A stretch of DNA of 64,000 nucleotides from a bacterium (GTDB lineage: Bacteria > SZUA-79 > Acidulodesulfobacterales > Acidulodesulfobacteraceae): contig JAKASO010000001.1 of the NCBI GenBank assembly GCA_021818985.1, positions 105,305-169,304 of the forward strand. The letters are read 5' to 3'. The notes beneath the pieces are model-generated. The model saw nothing but the letters and a program-made list of their open reading frames with translations. It did no database searches and was not told the DNA's origin. This document shows positions 39,084 through 47,542 of this stretch, piece by piece; position 1 is the first letter of the stretch; the number at the start of each line of letters is the position of its first letter. The translations under genes and the position numbers were made by a program.

Positions 39084-39920
39084 ATGCCTTTCGCAAATAT
39101 CAATAACGAACAAATATTTTATGTTTTGCACAGGTCTAAAGCCGGCGAAAATAAAAAAACTGTCATCCTAATTCACGGCGCCGGCGGAAATCACTTGTCA
39201 ATGCTGCCTCTTTTCAATTATATTAAAAATAACCACGGAAGGTCTTTTAACATTATTGCTCCCGATCTTCCGGGACATTTCCGGTCAAAACGTTTGTCTT
39301 CTTTTTCGGAATCCGGTTTAGGTAACCCTTATGGCGCTTATAATATTAACCACTTTGCGGCAACAATAAAACACCTTCTTTTAAAATTACAGCTAATATA
39401 CAAAAAAAACGCGATTTTGATAGGTCATTCAATGGGAGCGCCTGTCTGCTTGTGTTATTCTTCCCTTTTCCCTGAAGATGTGAGCGCTATCATGGCAATA
39501 GCCGGATGCACAAATATTACTATAAGGGACAGCTTCATCGCAAACCTCGAAAATAACTTTGAAAGAACCATTAAATTATTTTTAAAAGATGCTTATCCTT
39601 TCGGATCCGATATCTTTCCGGCGCTTCTTGACATCCGCAGAACCCCTCCGGCAGTGGTGATAAACGATTTTAAGTCCATAAAAAGTTTGAACAAAGAAAA
39701 AACGATTAATTTTAACACAATAAATAATAACAATATCTATGTCCATCTTATATATTCCGGGAGTGATAAAATAATCAAAGAAAATTGTGTTATCAGCCTG
39801 TCAAAAATGCTTAAAAACGTTAAACTTAAAAAAATAGCGTCTAAAAGCCACATGGAAATGCTCTTGAAAAATCCCGAACTCGATCGGGAAATTGATAATT
39901 TTCTATCTGCTCTTTTTTGA
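39084..39920 (+). CDS. alpha/beta-hydrolase
   Basis: 278 aa. An oxyanion-hole HGAGGNH near residue 32, nucleophile elbow GHSMGAP (Ser about 119), an aspartate after YSGSDK, and a late SHMEM histidine complete a catalytic triad. There is no signal peptide. The substrate is unknown; the family includes esterases, lactonases and haloperoxidase-like enzymes. It is monocistronic and faces the VapBC pair. Confidence 0.85.
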   Translation: MPFANINNEQIFYVLHRSKAGENKKTVILIHGAGGNHLSMLPLFNYIKNNHGRSFNIIAPDLPGHFRSKRLSSFSESGLGNPYGAYNINHFAATIKHLLLKLQLIYKKNAILIGHSMGAPVCLCYSSLFPEDVSAIMAIAGCTNITIRDSFIANLENNFERTIKLFLKDAYPFGSDIFPALLDIRRTPPAVVINDFKSIKSLNKEKTINFNTINNNNIYVHLIYSGSDKIIKENCVISLSKMLKNVKLKKIASKSHMEMLLKNPELDREIDNFLSALF

Positions 39921-39959
39921 ATAGCACCCACCCGGATCATATACTATTACCATAATCTT

Positions 39960-40382
39960 CTAAATATAATAAATTTTAATTCCAGCTTTTTTGGCGGCTT
40001 TGATTAAATCCTCATCTAAGGTAGCCAATGAAAGGTTCTCCCGCATGGCTAATTCCAGATATGAAGCATCGTAAGCAGATAACCCGTAGCGCCTTGCTAA
40101 ATTAAGAATATCGTCGAGCGAACGTGCAAAAGTCTGAACGTCGGCTTCTATATCGAGTTCTTTTAACATTTCGAGAAATATAGAACTTCTTGCCTCCACT
40201 ACCAAACCTTTGGCTTCCGCCTTTGCAATAACATTAGATACTTCAAGCCCCCATATAGCCGGTACTAAAGCTGTAACCAACCTCATAGCCTCAAGCACGT
40301 CTTTTGCATAGTTTATCTCTTTTGGCTTTCCGTCCCCAAAAAACCACCTCATCGTTACTGAATTATCAAGAACGAATTTCAC
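39960..40382 (-). CDS. PIN-domain toxin of a VapBC-type pair
   Basis: 140 aa. The PIN catalytic acids appear as the DNS (residue 6) start, an early Glu, ARRYGLSAYDASYLELA (Asp about 100) and LATLDEDLIKAAKKAGI. PIN toxins cleave RNA, often tRNA. The start is GTG at 40382, overlapping the antitoxin stop (GTGA). It is co-transcribed with the upstream antitoxin. Confidence 0.88.
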   Translation of the reverse strand: MKFVLDNSVTMRWFFGDGKPKEINYAKDVLEAMRLVTALVPAIWGLEVSNVIAKAEAKGLVVEARSSIFLEMLKELDIEADVQTFARSLDDILNLARRYGLSAYDASYLELAMRENLSLATLDEDLIKAAKKAGIKIYYI

Positions 40383-40621
40383 GCCCTACCCTCGGAAATT
40401 ATATCTTTTATGTTTACGCCGCTTATTGGATTATCTAACATAAGAGCTTTAATTTTTTCAACGGCAAGATCTTTATTTTTTTTATTTATATTCAGGCTTG
40501 GTATAAGCTCGGCTATCTCTTCTCCGCGATTGGTAATAGTATAAGACTGCCCGCCTCTAACATTGCGCAATATCATAGGAAGTTTAGTTTTTGCTTCGTA
40601 TGCTCCAATTTTAATTTTCAT
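40379..40621 (-). CDS. Phd/YefM-family antitoxin
   Basis: 80 aa. The N-terminus KIGAYEAKTKLPMILRNVRGG...YTITNRGEEIAELIP is the Phd/YefM DNA-binding pattern. The C-terminal tail is the likely toxin-neutralising part. It overlaps the PIN toxin by the stop/start GTGA. The pair would autoregulate from the 40.6-kb side. Confidence 0.9.
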   Translation of the reverse strand: MKIKIGAYEAKTKLPMILRNVRGGQSYTITNRGEEIAELIPSLNINKKNKDLAVEKIKALMLDNPISGVNIKDIISEGRA

Positions 40622-40807
40622 TATTATAATGTCTCCCCCACTTTTCTATTTCATAATAACCTTAACAATTAAACTTAGTTGCTTATATTATTATTATATT
40701 ATTAATATTAACCATTATATAGACCAGTATATAGTATGGTCTATATAATGTCAAGCCCTATAAAAATCTTAAACGGATATTTTGCTATGGTTTAACCCCT
40801 ATATTGT

Positions 40808-40965
40808 TGGAGTAAATTAAGACACTTTTGATTATAATTTACCTTTATATATAAGTTATAATAAAATACTAATGTTGTCAATATATTTTTTGTGTTTTTA
40901 TAACCTTTTTCAGTCCCATTTTTTAACTTTAGGTTGACTTAATTATAGTGTCTAATTTTATTCCA
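40808..40965. mobile_element. 158-bp MITE-like element with 18-bp terminal inverted repeats
   Basis: Left end TGGAGTAAATTAAGACAC (40808-40825) and right end GTGTCTAATTTTATTCCA (40948-40965) are inverted repeats matching at 15 of 18 positions. The inside is non-coding and AT-rich. No target-site duplication is obvious. The ends resemble those of full-length DDE-type insertion sequences, so it could be moved in trans. Confidence 0.65.
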
Positions 40966-41011
40966 GTCAATTAAGGGGCTAATACAACATTAACAACAAT
41001 ATTAATTAAAC

Positions 41012-41113
41012 TAAAAAGATTTAAAAAAACCCTTCTAATATTAATATTAATTTTAACCAAAAGGTGACATTTTTATTTTGGTAAAAAGGTGACATTTTTA
41101 TTTTGGGTTGACA
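41012..41113 (-). repeat. dispersed repeat copy B, inverted partner of 14293-14391
   Basis: Read on the minus strand it begins TGTCAACCCAAAAT. It has two clear direct subrepeats (AAAAATGTCACCTTTT at about 25-bp spacing) and continues into GGTTAAAATTAATATTAATATTA as in copy A. Its outer tip TTGACA faces aspS. It resembles an IS21-type end without a transposase. Confidence 0.8.
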
Positions 41114-41128
41114 ATTATTAAATTTTTA

Positions 41129-41156
41129 TTGACATAATTACTTTATAAGATATAAA
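41129..41156 (+). promoter_or_regulatory. aspS promoter
   Basis: TTGACA (41129-41134), 16-bp spacer, TATAAA (41151-41156), 26 bp before the ATG. A second TTGACA at 41108-41113 is the very tip of repeat copy B. Confidence 0.65.
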
Positions 41157-41182
41157 CTTAAAAATTGAATTTAAAATAAGCT

Positions 41183-43003
41183 ATGTCAAAAATGGAGAGT
41201 GAGAGGCTCTTCGTGAAAACCTTAACAAAAACTTTGAAAAGGACATTGTGCGAAGAAATAAACGAAAACGACAAAGGTCTAGAATTTAACTTGAAAGGCT
41301 GGGTGATGCATTATCGGGATCACGGCAGTCTTATATTTATAGACTTAAGAGATTACTCTGGAACAATCCAGATAGTTTTCGATGAAACAATATCCCCGCA
41401 GTCCTTTAAAACAGCTAAAAAAATCAGGAATGAATTCGTCGTATCGGTTTTGGGTGTTGTCCGCATTCGTCCTTCAGGCACAGAAAATCCGCATTTAAAA
41501 ACCGGCAAGATAGAAATCGAGGCAAGATCCGTGGAACTCCTGAACGATTGCGAAACCTTGCCGTTTCAGATAGAAGAAGAAAAAGAAGCCGGCGTAAATG
41601 AATTAATGCGCCTTAAATACAGATATCTTGACCTTAGAAGGAAAAAATTAAAAGAAAATATAATATTCAGGTCCAATTTTACTTTTTCGATAAGGAATTT
41701 TTTGCAAAAAAAAGGGTTTTTTGATATTGAAACCCCTTTTTTAACTAAAAGCACACCGGAGGGTTCAAGAGATTTTTTAGTGCCGTCAAGGCTAAATATT
41801 GGTAGTTTTTACGCCCTGCCGCAATCGCCGCAGTTATTTAAACAGATCCTTATGGTAAGCGGATTCGAGCGGTATTATCAAATAGTAAGATGTTTCCGTG
41901 ATGAAGATCTCAGAGCGGACCGTCAACCGGAATTCACGCAATTAGATATGGAGATGTCCTTTGTAAATAAAGACGATATTCTTTCCTTAACCGAAGAACT
42001 TCTTTCCGGCGTATTCGGCGAGCTGTTAAATATTAAGTTAAACCTGCCTTTTCCAAGATTGAATTACGATGATGCGATGGATACTTACGGAAGCGATAAG
42101 CCGGACACCAGATTTGAAATGACCCTTAAAAAGCTTTCGCATATATTTGTAAATTCTTCGTTTAACCTATTTAAAGATACCATTACCGGCGGCGGGGAGG
42201 TCAAAGGCATATGCCTGAAAACCGGTTCAAACCTTCTTTCAAGAAAAGATATAGATGAGCTCGTTTCCTTTGCAAAAGAATTTGGAGCAAAGGGGCTGGC
42301 ATGGACAAAGGTTGGTGAAAATAAAACTTTCGACGGCGGAATATCCAAATTCATAAGCATTGGGGAAAGATCGAATTTAATAAACGAATTAAATGCCGAA
42401 AACGGCGATATGATTTTTTATCAGGCTGATTTGAAACGGATTGCCAATGCGGTTTTAGGTAAATTAAGAGTGCATCTTGCAAAAAAATTTAATTTAATAC
42501 CAAAATCTAAATTTAATTTTTTATGGGTGGTAAACTTCCCTCTTTTTGAATATTCGGAAGAAGAAAAAAAGATCGTATCCGTCCATCACCCTTTTACGTC
42601 TCCAAAACTAAGCGACATTGACATACTTATATCTGATCCATTAAAAGCAAGGTCGGAAAGCTACGATTTTGTGCTTAACGGCGAAGAAATAGGCGGGGGC
42701 AGTATAAGAATACATAAAAAAGAGCTTCAAGAGCAAATATTCAAGATACTAAAAATCACTCCAGAAAATGCAAGGTTGAAATTTGGCTTTTTGCTCGATG
42801 CTTTAAGTTTTGGCGCTCCCCCGCACGGAGGCATTGCATTTGGGATTGATAGGATTTTAATGCTTCTTCGAAATGAAAATTCCATAAGGGATGTTATTGC
42901 CTTTCCAAAAACTCAAAAAGCATACTGTCCGCTAACTGATACCCCGTCTAAGATAGAATCGATGCAGCTTAGAGAGGTAGGAATAAGTTTATTGAAAAAG
43001 TAG
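41183..43003 (+). CDS. aspS: aspartate-tRNA(Asp/Asn) ligase
   Basis: 606 aa, bacterial-type AspRS. An N-terminal OB-fold for the anticodon (GWVMHYRDHGSLIFIDLRD), class II motifs (RYLDLRRKKL; FETP; GSRDFLVPSR; QSPQLFKQ; FRDEDLRADRQPEFTQLD), a GAD insertion domain and the C-terminal GLDR-like GGIAFGIDRILML are present. Start alternatives are ATG 41183 and ATG 41192; neither has a Shine-Dalgarno. Whether it also charges tRNA-Asn is not decided here. Confidence 0.97.
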   Translation: MSKMESERLFVKTLTKTLKRTLCEEINENDKGLEFNLKGWVMHYRDHGSLIFIDLRDYSGTIQIVFDETISPQSFKTAKKIRNEFVVSVLGVVRIRPSGTENPHLKTGKIEIEARSVELLNDCETLPFQIEEEKEAGVNELMRLKYRYLDLRRKKLKENIIFRSNFTFSIRNFLQKKGFFDIETPFLTKSTPEGSRDFLVPSRLNIGSFYALPQSPQLFKQILMVSGFERYYQIVRCFRDEDLRADRQPEFTQLDMEMSFVNKDDILSLTEELLSGVFGELLNIKLNLPFPRLNYDDAMDTYGSDKPDTRFEMTLKKLSHIFVNSSFNLFKDTITGGGEVKGICLKTGSNLLSRKDIDELVSFAKEFGAKGLAWTKVGENKTFDGGISKFISIGERSNLINELNAENGDMIFYQADLKRIANAVLGKLRVHLAKKFNLIPKSKFNFLWVVNFPLFEYSEEEKKIVSVHHPFTSPKLSDIDILISDPLKARSESYDFVLNGEEIGGGSIRIHKKELQEQIFKILKITPENARLKFGFLLDALSFGAPPHGGIAFGIDRILMLLRNENSIRDVIAFPKTQKAYCPLTDTPSKIESMQLREVGISLLKK

Positions 43004-43071
43004 GATAATACGTATATCACATTACAAAATATATATCTAAAATATATCTAAAATAAAGGAGGATATAAGAA

Positions 43072-44571
43072 TTGTTTAAAAAGAGTACTTTCCCTCATCC
43101 ATATTTTACTTCGCATCCAAACTGGAAGTGGTTTATTCTTACAACCGTGCTTGTCGGTGCAACGATGTCCGCATTGGATGTCAGTATCGTTAACGTTGCC
43201 CTGCCAACTTTGAAAGACAGTTTCAATGTTCAGCTGGCAGTGATTGAATGGGTGGCAATGGCTTATATGCTTACCCTGACCATATTTCTACCGCTTTTTG
43301 GAAGGTTGGCTGACATGTTCGGAAGGACAAAAATGTATAACATCGGGTTTATTGTCTTTACCATCGGCTCCGCTTTATGCGGCATGGCTCCCAACGCAAA
43401 TTTTATCATCGCTTCCCGTGTAATTCAAGCTGTCGGAGCAGGCCTTCTTCAGGCAAATTCCGTTGCAATTATCACCCAGGCATTTCCGTCCAACGAACTG
43501 GGAAGGGCTATTGGTCTTCAGGGGGCGGTGCAGGCAATTGCCATGTCGATCGGACCATTTGTCGGGGGTATTTTAATTGCGGCTATAAGCTGGCGCGCCA
43601 TATTTTATGTCAACGTTCCGATCGGAATATTCGGCACTTTTGCAGCTATGTATATTCTACCGAAAACCGAATCACGCCCTAAAAAAGAAAAGATTGACTA
43701 TTTCGGCATATCATTTTTTGCATCGGGACTTGCTTTTTTAGTTTTAGCCGTTAACGAAGGAGAGAAATTAGGTTGGACATCCCCTATAATCATAGCTTAT
43801 TTCGTCTTAGCCGCAATTCTTTTGCCGCTGTTCGTTTTTACGGAATTAAAGGTCGAACACCCTATGATAGACTTAAAGCTCTTTAAAAAATGGGCGTTTT
43901 CCGTCGGCAACATAACCGGCATGCTATCATACTATGTCTTATTTGCCGTTCTCTTCCTTATGCCGTTTTATCTTGAAAACATTTTAAAATATAATGCGGC
44001 TCTTACCGGTACGCTATTGACGCCCATACCGCTTTCAATGGCAATAATAGCCCCTTTTGCCGGCTATATTTCCGATAAATACGGCTCAAGGATAATGACA
44101 ACCTCGGGTATGGCGGTATGCGCAGCTTCAACTCTTATACTCTCATTTATGATAAATTCCTCCAGCATTCCCTTGCTGATTGCAGAGTTTATACTGCTCG
44201 GCATTGGTATGGGACTTTTTACTCCGCCTAATAACAGTAGTATAATGAATTCCGCTCCAAGAGAAAGGCTCGGAGTTGCAGGCGGAATTCTTAACATGAT
44301 GCGCGCCTTAGGCCTAATCTTCGGGGTTGACATCTCCGGATTTATATTTGCAACGTTAAAGCATAACTATACCGCCGCACATGGATATAATATAGATACG
44401 GCCGGCACTATTGTTCCGCAGGCTATTAAGATCAAGGCATTCATGCACGGCCTTACTATCGTAATTCTTACCCTTTTAGCAATTAATATAATAGCTACAA
44501 TACTTTCCGCAGCTAAAAAAGATATTAAAACCAGAAAGATTGAAGGCACCGAACCAATAGACCTAATGTAA
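43072..44571 (+). CDS. DHA2-family MFS efflux transporter (EmrB/QacA type)
   Basis: 499 aa, about fourteen membrane segments. Motif D1-like LDVSIVNVALPTL (about residues 24-36), motif A GRLADMFGRTKMY, and motif C-like GPFVGGIL mark the 14-helix drug:proton antiporters. The start is TTG at 43072, supported by a strong AAGGAGG nine bases upstream. It ends one base before the ATG of the IorA-like gene, so the two are translationally linked. The unusual link to an oxidoreductase-like pair hints at export of a specific metabolite. Confidence 0.9.
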   Translation: MFKKSTFPHPYFTSHPNWKWFILTTVLVGATMSALDVSIVNVALPTLKDSFNVQLAVIEWVAMAYMLTLTIFLPLFGRLADMFGRTKMYNIGFIVFTIGSALCGMAPNANFIIASRVIQAVGAGLLQANSVAIITQAFPSNELGRAIGLQGAVQAIAMSIGPFVGGILIAAISWRAIFYVNVPIGIFGTFAAMYILPKTESRPKKEKIDYFGISFFASGLAFLVLAVNEGEKLGWTSPIIIAYFVLAAILLPLFVFTELKVEHPMIDLKLFKKWAFSVGNITGMLSYYVLFAVLFLMPFYLENILKYNAALTGTLLTPIPLSMAIIAPFAGYISDKYGSRIMTTSGMAVCAASTLILSFMINSSSIPLLIAEFILLGIGMGLFTPPNNSSIMNSAPRERLGVAGGILNMMRALGLIFGVDISGFIFATLKHNYTAAHGYNIDTAGTIVPQAIKIKAFMHGLTIVILTLLAINIIATILSAAKKDIKTRKIEGTEPIDLM

Positions 44572-44572
44572 T

Positions 44573-46342
44573 ATGGGCTTTTTAAACAGCAAAGAAAAAC
44601 GTTTAAGTCCTGAAAACCGGGATACAGATATTATAAGCGGCATTGAACATATTTACTTAAGAGCTGCGGAAAATGGCACAAAAAATTTATTCTACGATGA
44701 AAAATTAAATCATTTTCTACCCGAATATTTTCAAACAGCGCTTGCAAAAACGTGCCCCGATGCTTCGGAGATGTGGTTTAGTATTTTTGCCCTTACGCTT
44801 ACCCATCAAAGGAGCCTCATAGTATGCCACTGCTCATCATTTTTCGGTTTTGACCGACTTGAAGAAATTTTTTTAGACGAAAGCCATATTAATGGGGGAT
44901 TATTAATTTACATAATTAAAAAAGACGAGTTCAGGAATTTTTCTCCTGGGGTTGAAAAGAGATTTCCTATATTTAATTATTCTAAAATTGACGACTTTTT
45001 GGATCTTATTCCTTCACATTTTGAATTTTCGGAAAGATTAAGGCTGCCCGTACTTATTTATCTTAATGATCCGGTGTTATACGAGTACAGATCTAAAGAA
45101 CAAGTGAAATATACCGAAAGGATCGAGATCAAGCCTGTTTTAAAGCCTGCTTCAGATAACAATAATAACAATAATCCTAAAAAATCCTTAAAAGAAAGCA
45201 TAGCCGATTTTAAAAATCCTGAGCAGTCTATAAAATTTTTTAAAGGGTCTAATGCTAATATTCACGATTTGATAATAAGCGACTCTAAAAGCTTTCCCAT
45301 GTTTATTGAAAATCCAGGCGCACCCGATATTATTTTATTTAATCTCTTAAATCCAATAGATTACAAAAACCTTAATAATATTACGGATAATTCTCTTGAA
45401 ACGAGGTATGAAAATATTTATTTATATGACAACTACAATCTTTTAAATAGCGAGATCCATGACTATTTCAAAAAAAATGAAAATTTATTAAGGTTTAGCA
45501 GGTTTATAAAAGCTCCTTCTGAAAAACCAGCCGGGTTTTGTATTGATGATTTTAAACTTGATGCAATGCCTGTACCTCCGTCATTTTGCATGGGCTGCAA
45601 TCTTTTTACTTTCCTGCAAAAGCTTAAAGATCAAAAATCGGAAGAAACTGTAATTATAGGCGACAAAGACTGTTTTTCTCTTATCAATTCAAGCGCTTTA
45701 AGGTATTCGTTCCCGAATATATTTATCGTAGAAGAACCCGCTTATTTCATTTCAGACCTAAACATAGAAGACTTAAACAAAACAATATTTGTCTTTATAT
45801 CCTATTTTAATTTTAGCAGTAAAATGGAATATATTATCAAAAAAATAAAGAATTTTTCCCTAAAAGATAAGATAACCTTCGTTATTTATAACTCTATTTA
45901 CTATCTTAACAAAAATTCAAGAATAGAATTGAACCATCCCCTTGCTAAATCAGTTGTTAAATCAGTTGCTAAATCGGTTAAAATAGATTTTCTGAAAAAC
46001 AATACCAGATTAAAAGATATTAAAAATAAATATAGCTCTAGCCTTATTTTTCTGGAAAATGATTGCAGAAAAAAAACAAAAGGGGATAAAAATTATAACT
46101 ATTCTAAAAACTTTTATATAAATAACGATATATGCAATAAATTTGAATGCAAACTATGCTATCAGCTTACAAAATGCCCCGCAATTAAAATAAATATTGA
46201 TAACGACGCCGTTATAGATCCAACTATCTGCGTTAGCTGCATGTTATGCGTAGATATCTGTCCTCATAGCGGAATAAAACTTAATAAGAGAAAAAGGGCA
46301 AAGATAAAAGATAATATTGAAAGTAAGATAGAATTAAAGTGA
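44573..46342 (+). CDS. strongly diverged IorA-like protein (indolepyruvate:ferredoxin oxidoreductase alpha subunit relative)
   Basis: 589 aa. The order of elements follows IorA: an N-terminal TPP-enzyme-like region, a segment GGLLIYIIKKDEF...SERLRLPVLIYLND, a C339-MGC342 corresponding to the CPGC box, G363-DKDC367 where IorA has GDIGC, and two C-terminal 4Fe-4S motifs (C521/C526/C529/C535 and C553/C556/C559/C563). The second thiamine-diphosphate-binding signature, GDxxF...N in IorA, aligns with FISYFNF and lacks Gly-Asp, so cofactor binding is doubtful. An Asn-rich linker lies near residue 195. It is tightly coupled to the upstream MFS pump and followed by an IorB-like gene. Confidence 0.65.
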   Translation: MGFLNSKEKRLSPENRDTDIISGIEHIYLRAAENGTKNLFYDEKLNHFLPEYFQTALAKTCPDASEMWFSIFALTLTHQRSLIVCHCSSFFGFDRLEEIFLDESHINGGLLIYIIKKDEFRNFSPGVEKRFPIFNYSKIDDFLDLIPSHFEFSERLRLPVLIYLNDPVLYEYRSKEQVKYTERIEIKPVLKPASDNNNNNNPKKSLKESIADFKNPEQSIKFFKGSNANIHDLIISDSKSFPMFIENPGAPDIILFNLLNPIDYKNLNNITDNSLETRYENIYLYDNYNLLNSEIHDYFKKNENLLRFSRFIKAPSEKPAGFCIDDFKLDAMPVPPSFCMGCNLFTFLQKLKDQKSEETVIIGDKDCFSLINSSALRYSFPNIFIVEEPAYFISDLNIEDLNKTIFVFISYFNFSSKMEYIIKKIKNFSLKDKITFVIYNSIYYLNKNSRIELNHPLAKSVVKSVAKSVKIDFLKNNTRLKDIKNKYSSSLIFLENDCRKKTKGDKNYNYSKNFYINNDICNKFECKLCYQLTKCPAIKINIDNDAVIDPTICVSCMLCVDICPHSGIKLNKRKRAKIKDNIESKIELK

Positions 46343-46384
46343 AAGAAAGTAAAGATATAGCCTATATTAAAAAAAATATTAAAA

Positions 46385-46978
46385 ATGGATAGCATAAGTT
46401 ATAACATAATTTTAAATGGCGCAGATTTTCAGGAAATTAAATATCTCGGCAGGATCCTGTATTTTTCTTCAAAAAAGGAAAAATACAGCATTTCTCTTAT
46501 GCTTAAACCCGTCTCAAATATTTCAAATTATAATCTTACCACTGCTTTAATAAAGATCGGCAAGTTTGCAAACACAAATTGTTCAAACAATGCTATTAAT
46601 GCAATTATCAGTATGGATTATCAATCAACTGTAAACTACCTGCCTTATTGCAATGCAGGTACGCTCATCGTTGCTGATTATTCAAAGTTTAATGCGTGCA
46701 ATTATTTTCTGGCGGATAATAATTCGGTTGACAAAAAGATCAGGGAAAAAACGGAAAACATCTTTAAGATCCCGGTAGATAAAATTATTAATATAGATAT
46801 AATAAGGGGGGATAAAGGATCCCCTTATATCGCATTAATTGGAGCTATGACGGCTCAATCAGACCTGTTTGATCTTGATTCTATTGCTTCGATAATCGCA
46901 GATATGTCTAAAAACGAGCTGGAAAAAAAGAATGGTATCAAGGCGCTTATTGCCGGCTACGACTTTATGCAGAAATAG
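46385..46978 (+). CDS. diverged IorB-like protein
   Basis: 197 aa. Size, position after the IorA-like gene and the pattern NIILNGADFQEIKYLGRIL...AGTLIVADYSKF...ALIGAMTAQSDLF recall the gamma/beta subunit of 2-oxoacid:ferredoxin oxidoreductases (IorB). The glycine-rich GVGGQG loop and the QRGG motif are missing. The start at 46385 lacks a Shine-Dalgarno. The final 14 bp overlap the convergent Fur-family gene. The family call rests largely on context and a weak pattern. Confidence 0.5.
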   Translation: MDSISYNIILNGADFQEIKYLGRILYFSSKKEKYSISLMLKPVSNISNYNLTTALIKIGKFANTNCSNNAINAIISMDYQSTVNYLPYCNAGTLIVADYSKFNACNYFLADNNSVDKKIREKTENIFKIPVDKIINIDIIRGDKGSPYIALIGAMTAQSDLFDLDSIASIIADMSKNELEKKNGIKALIAGYDFMQK

Positions 46979-47453
46979 GCAGAAAACGGCTATAGCTATG
47001 TTTGTTTTTTATGGCACTGCAACTATCGCAAATGCCGTAAAATTCAATGCTATAATCGGTAATGCCGTATCTTTTTCTCAGTTTTGGATTGACATATATT
47101 TCAGGAATATTATTATTTGAATTATCTTCAAAGGGCAGATCGGTTATTTTCCTGCAATTTTTACAAATAACGTGAGCATGTGGCGTAATATCCCCATCGT
47201 AACGAACGGCGTTTTGAAGCGTCCTTATTTCTCTAATCTCATGCATTTCAAGCAGCATGGCTATATTTTTATATATAGTATTAAGGGATACCATAGGATA
47301 GACATCTTTAACCTGCAAATAAATATCAATTGCGGAAGGATGATTTTTAGCCTCTGCAATAATTTTGATTATCTCATGTCTTTGAGGCGTGAGACTATAC
47401 CCTTTTTTCTTAATCCTGCAAAGAATTTGTTTAAACCTTTTGTTGTTATGCAT
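46965..47453 (-). CDS. Fur-family (PerR/Fur-like) metalloregulator
   Basis: 162 aa. A winged-helix domain (YSLTPQRHEIIKIIAE...SLNTIYKNIAMLLEMHEI) is followed by a dimer domain with HAHVICKNC (C97, C100) and GICDSC (C142, C145), the structural zinc pairs. Such proteins repress iron-uptake or peroxide-stress genes. Its 3' end overlaps the IorB-like gene on the other strand. Upstream is AT-rich sequence with loosely palindromic ATTATTAA runs that might bind it, but no clean box. Confidence 0.93.
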   Translation of the reverse strand: MHNNKRFKQILCRIKKKGYSLTPQRHEIIKIIAEAKNHPSAIDIYLQVKDVYPMVSLNTIYKNIAMLLEMHEIREIRTLQNAVRYDGDITPHAHVICKNCRKITDLPFEDNSNNNIPEIYVNPKLRKRYGITDYSIEFYGICDSCSAIKNKHSYSRFLPISA

Positions 47454-47542
47454 TATGGCATTAAATTTTATTATTAAATTATTAATATGTTAAATATTAT
47501 ACACTAAATGGGTGTTGTCAATAAAATATTTTAATAACTTTA

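Larger units (their letters stand above)
40622..41182. other. 561-bp region of mobile-element debris
   Basis: Contains the 158-bp MITE-like element (40808-40965), repeat copy B (41012-41113) and the aspS promoter (41129-41156). No coding frame is convincing. Confidence 0.7.

Noticed and set aside
47454..47542. PerR/Fur box upstream of the Fur-family gene
   Set aside because: ATTATTAA runs are only loosely palindromic in a very AT-rich background, so a specific site cannot be claimed.
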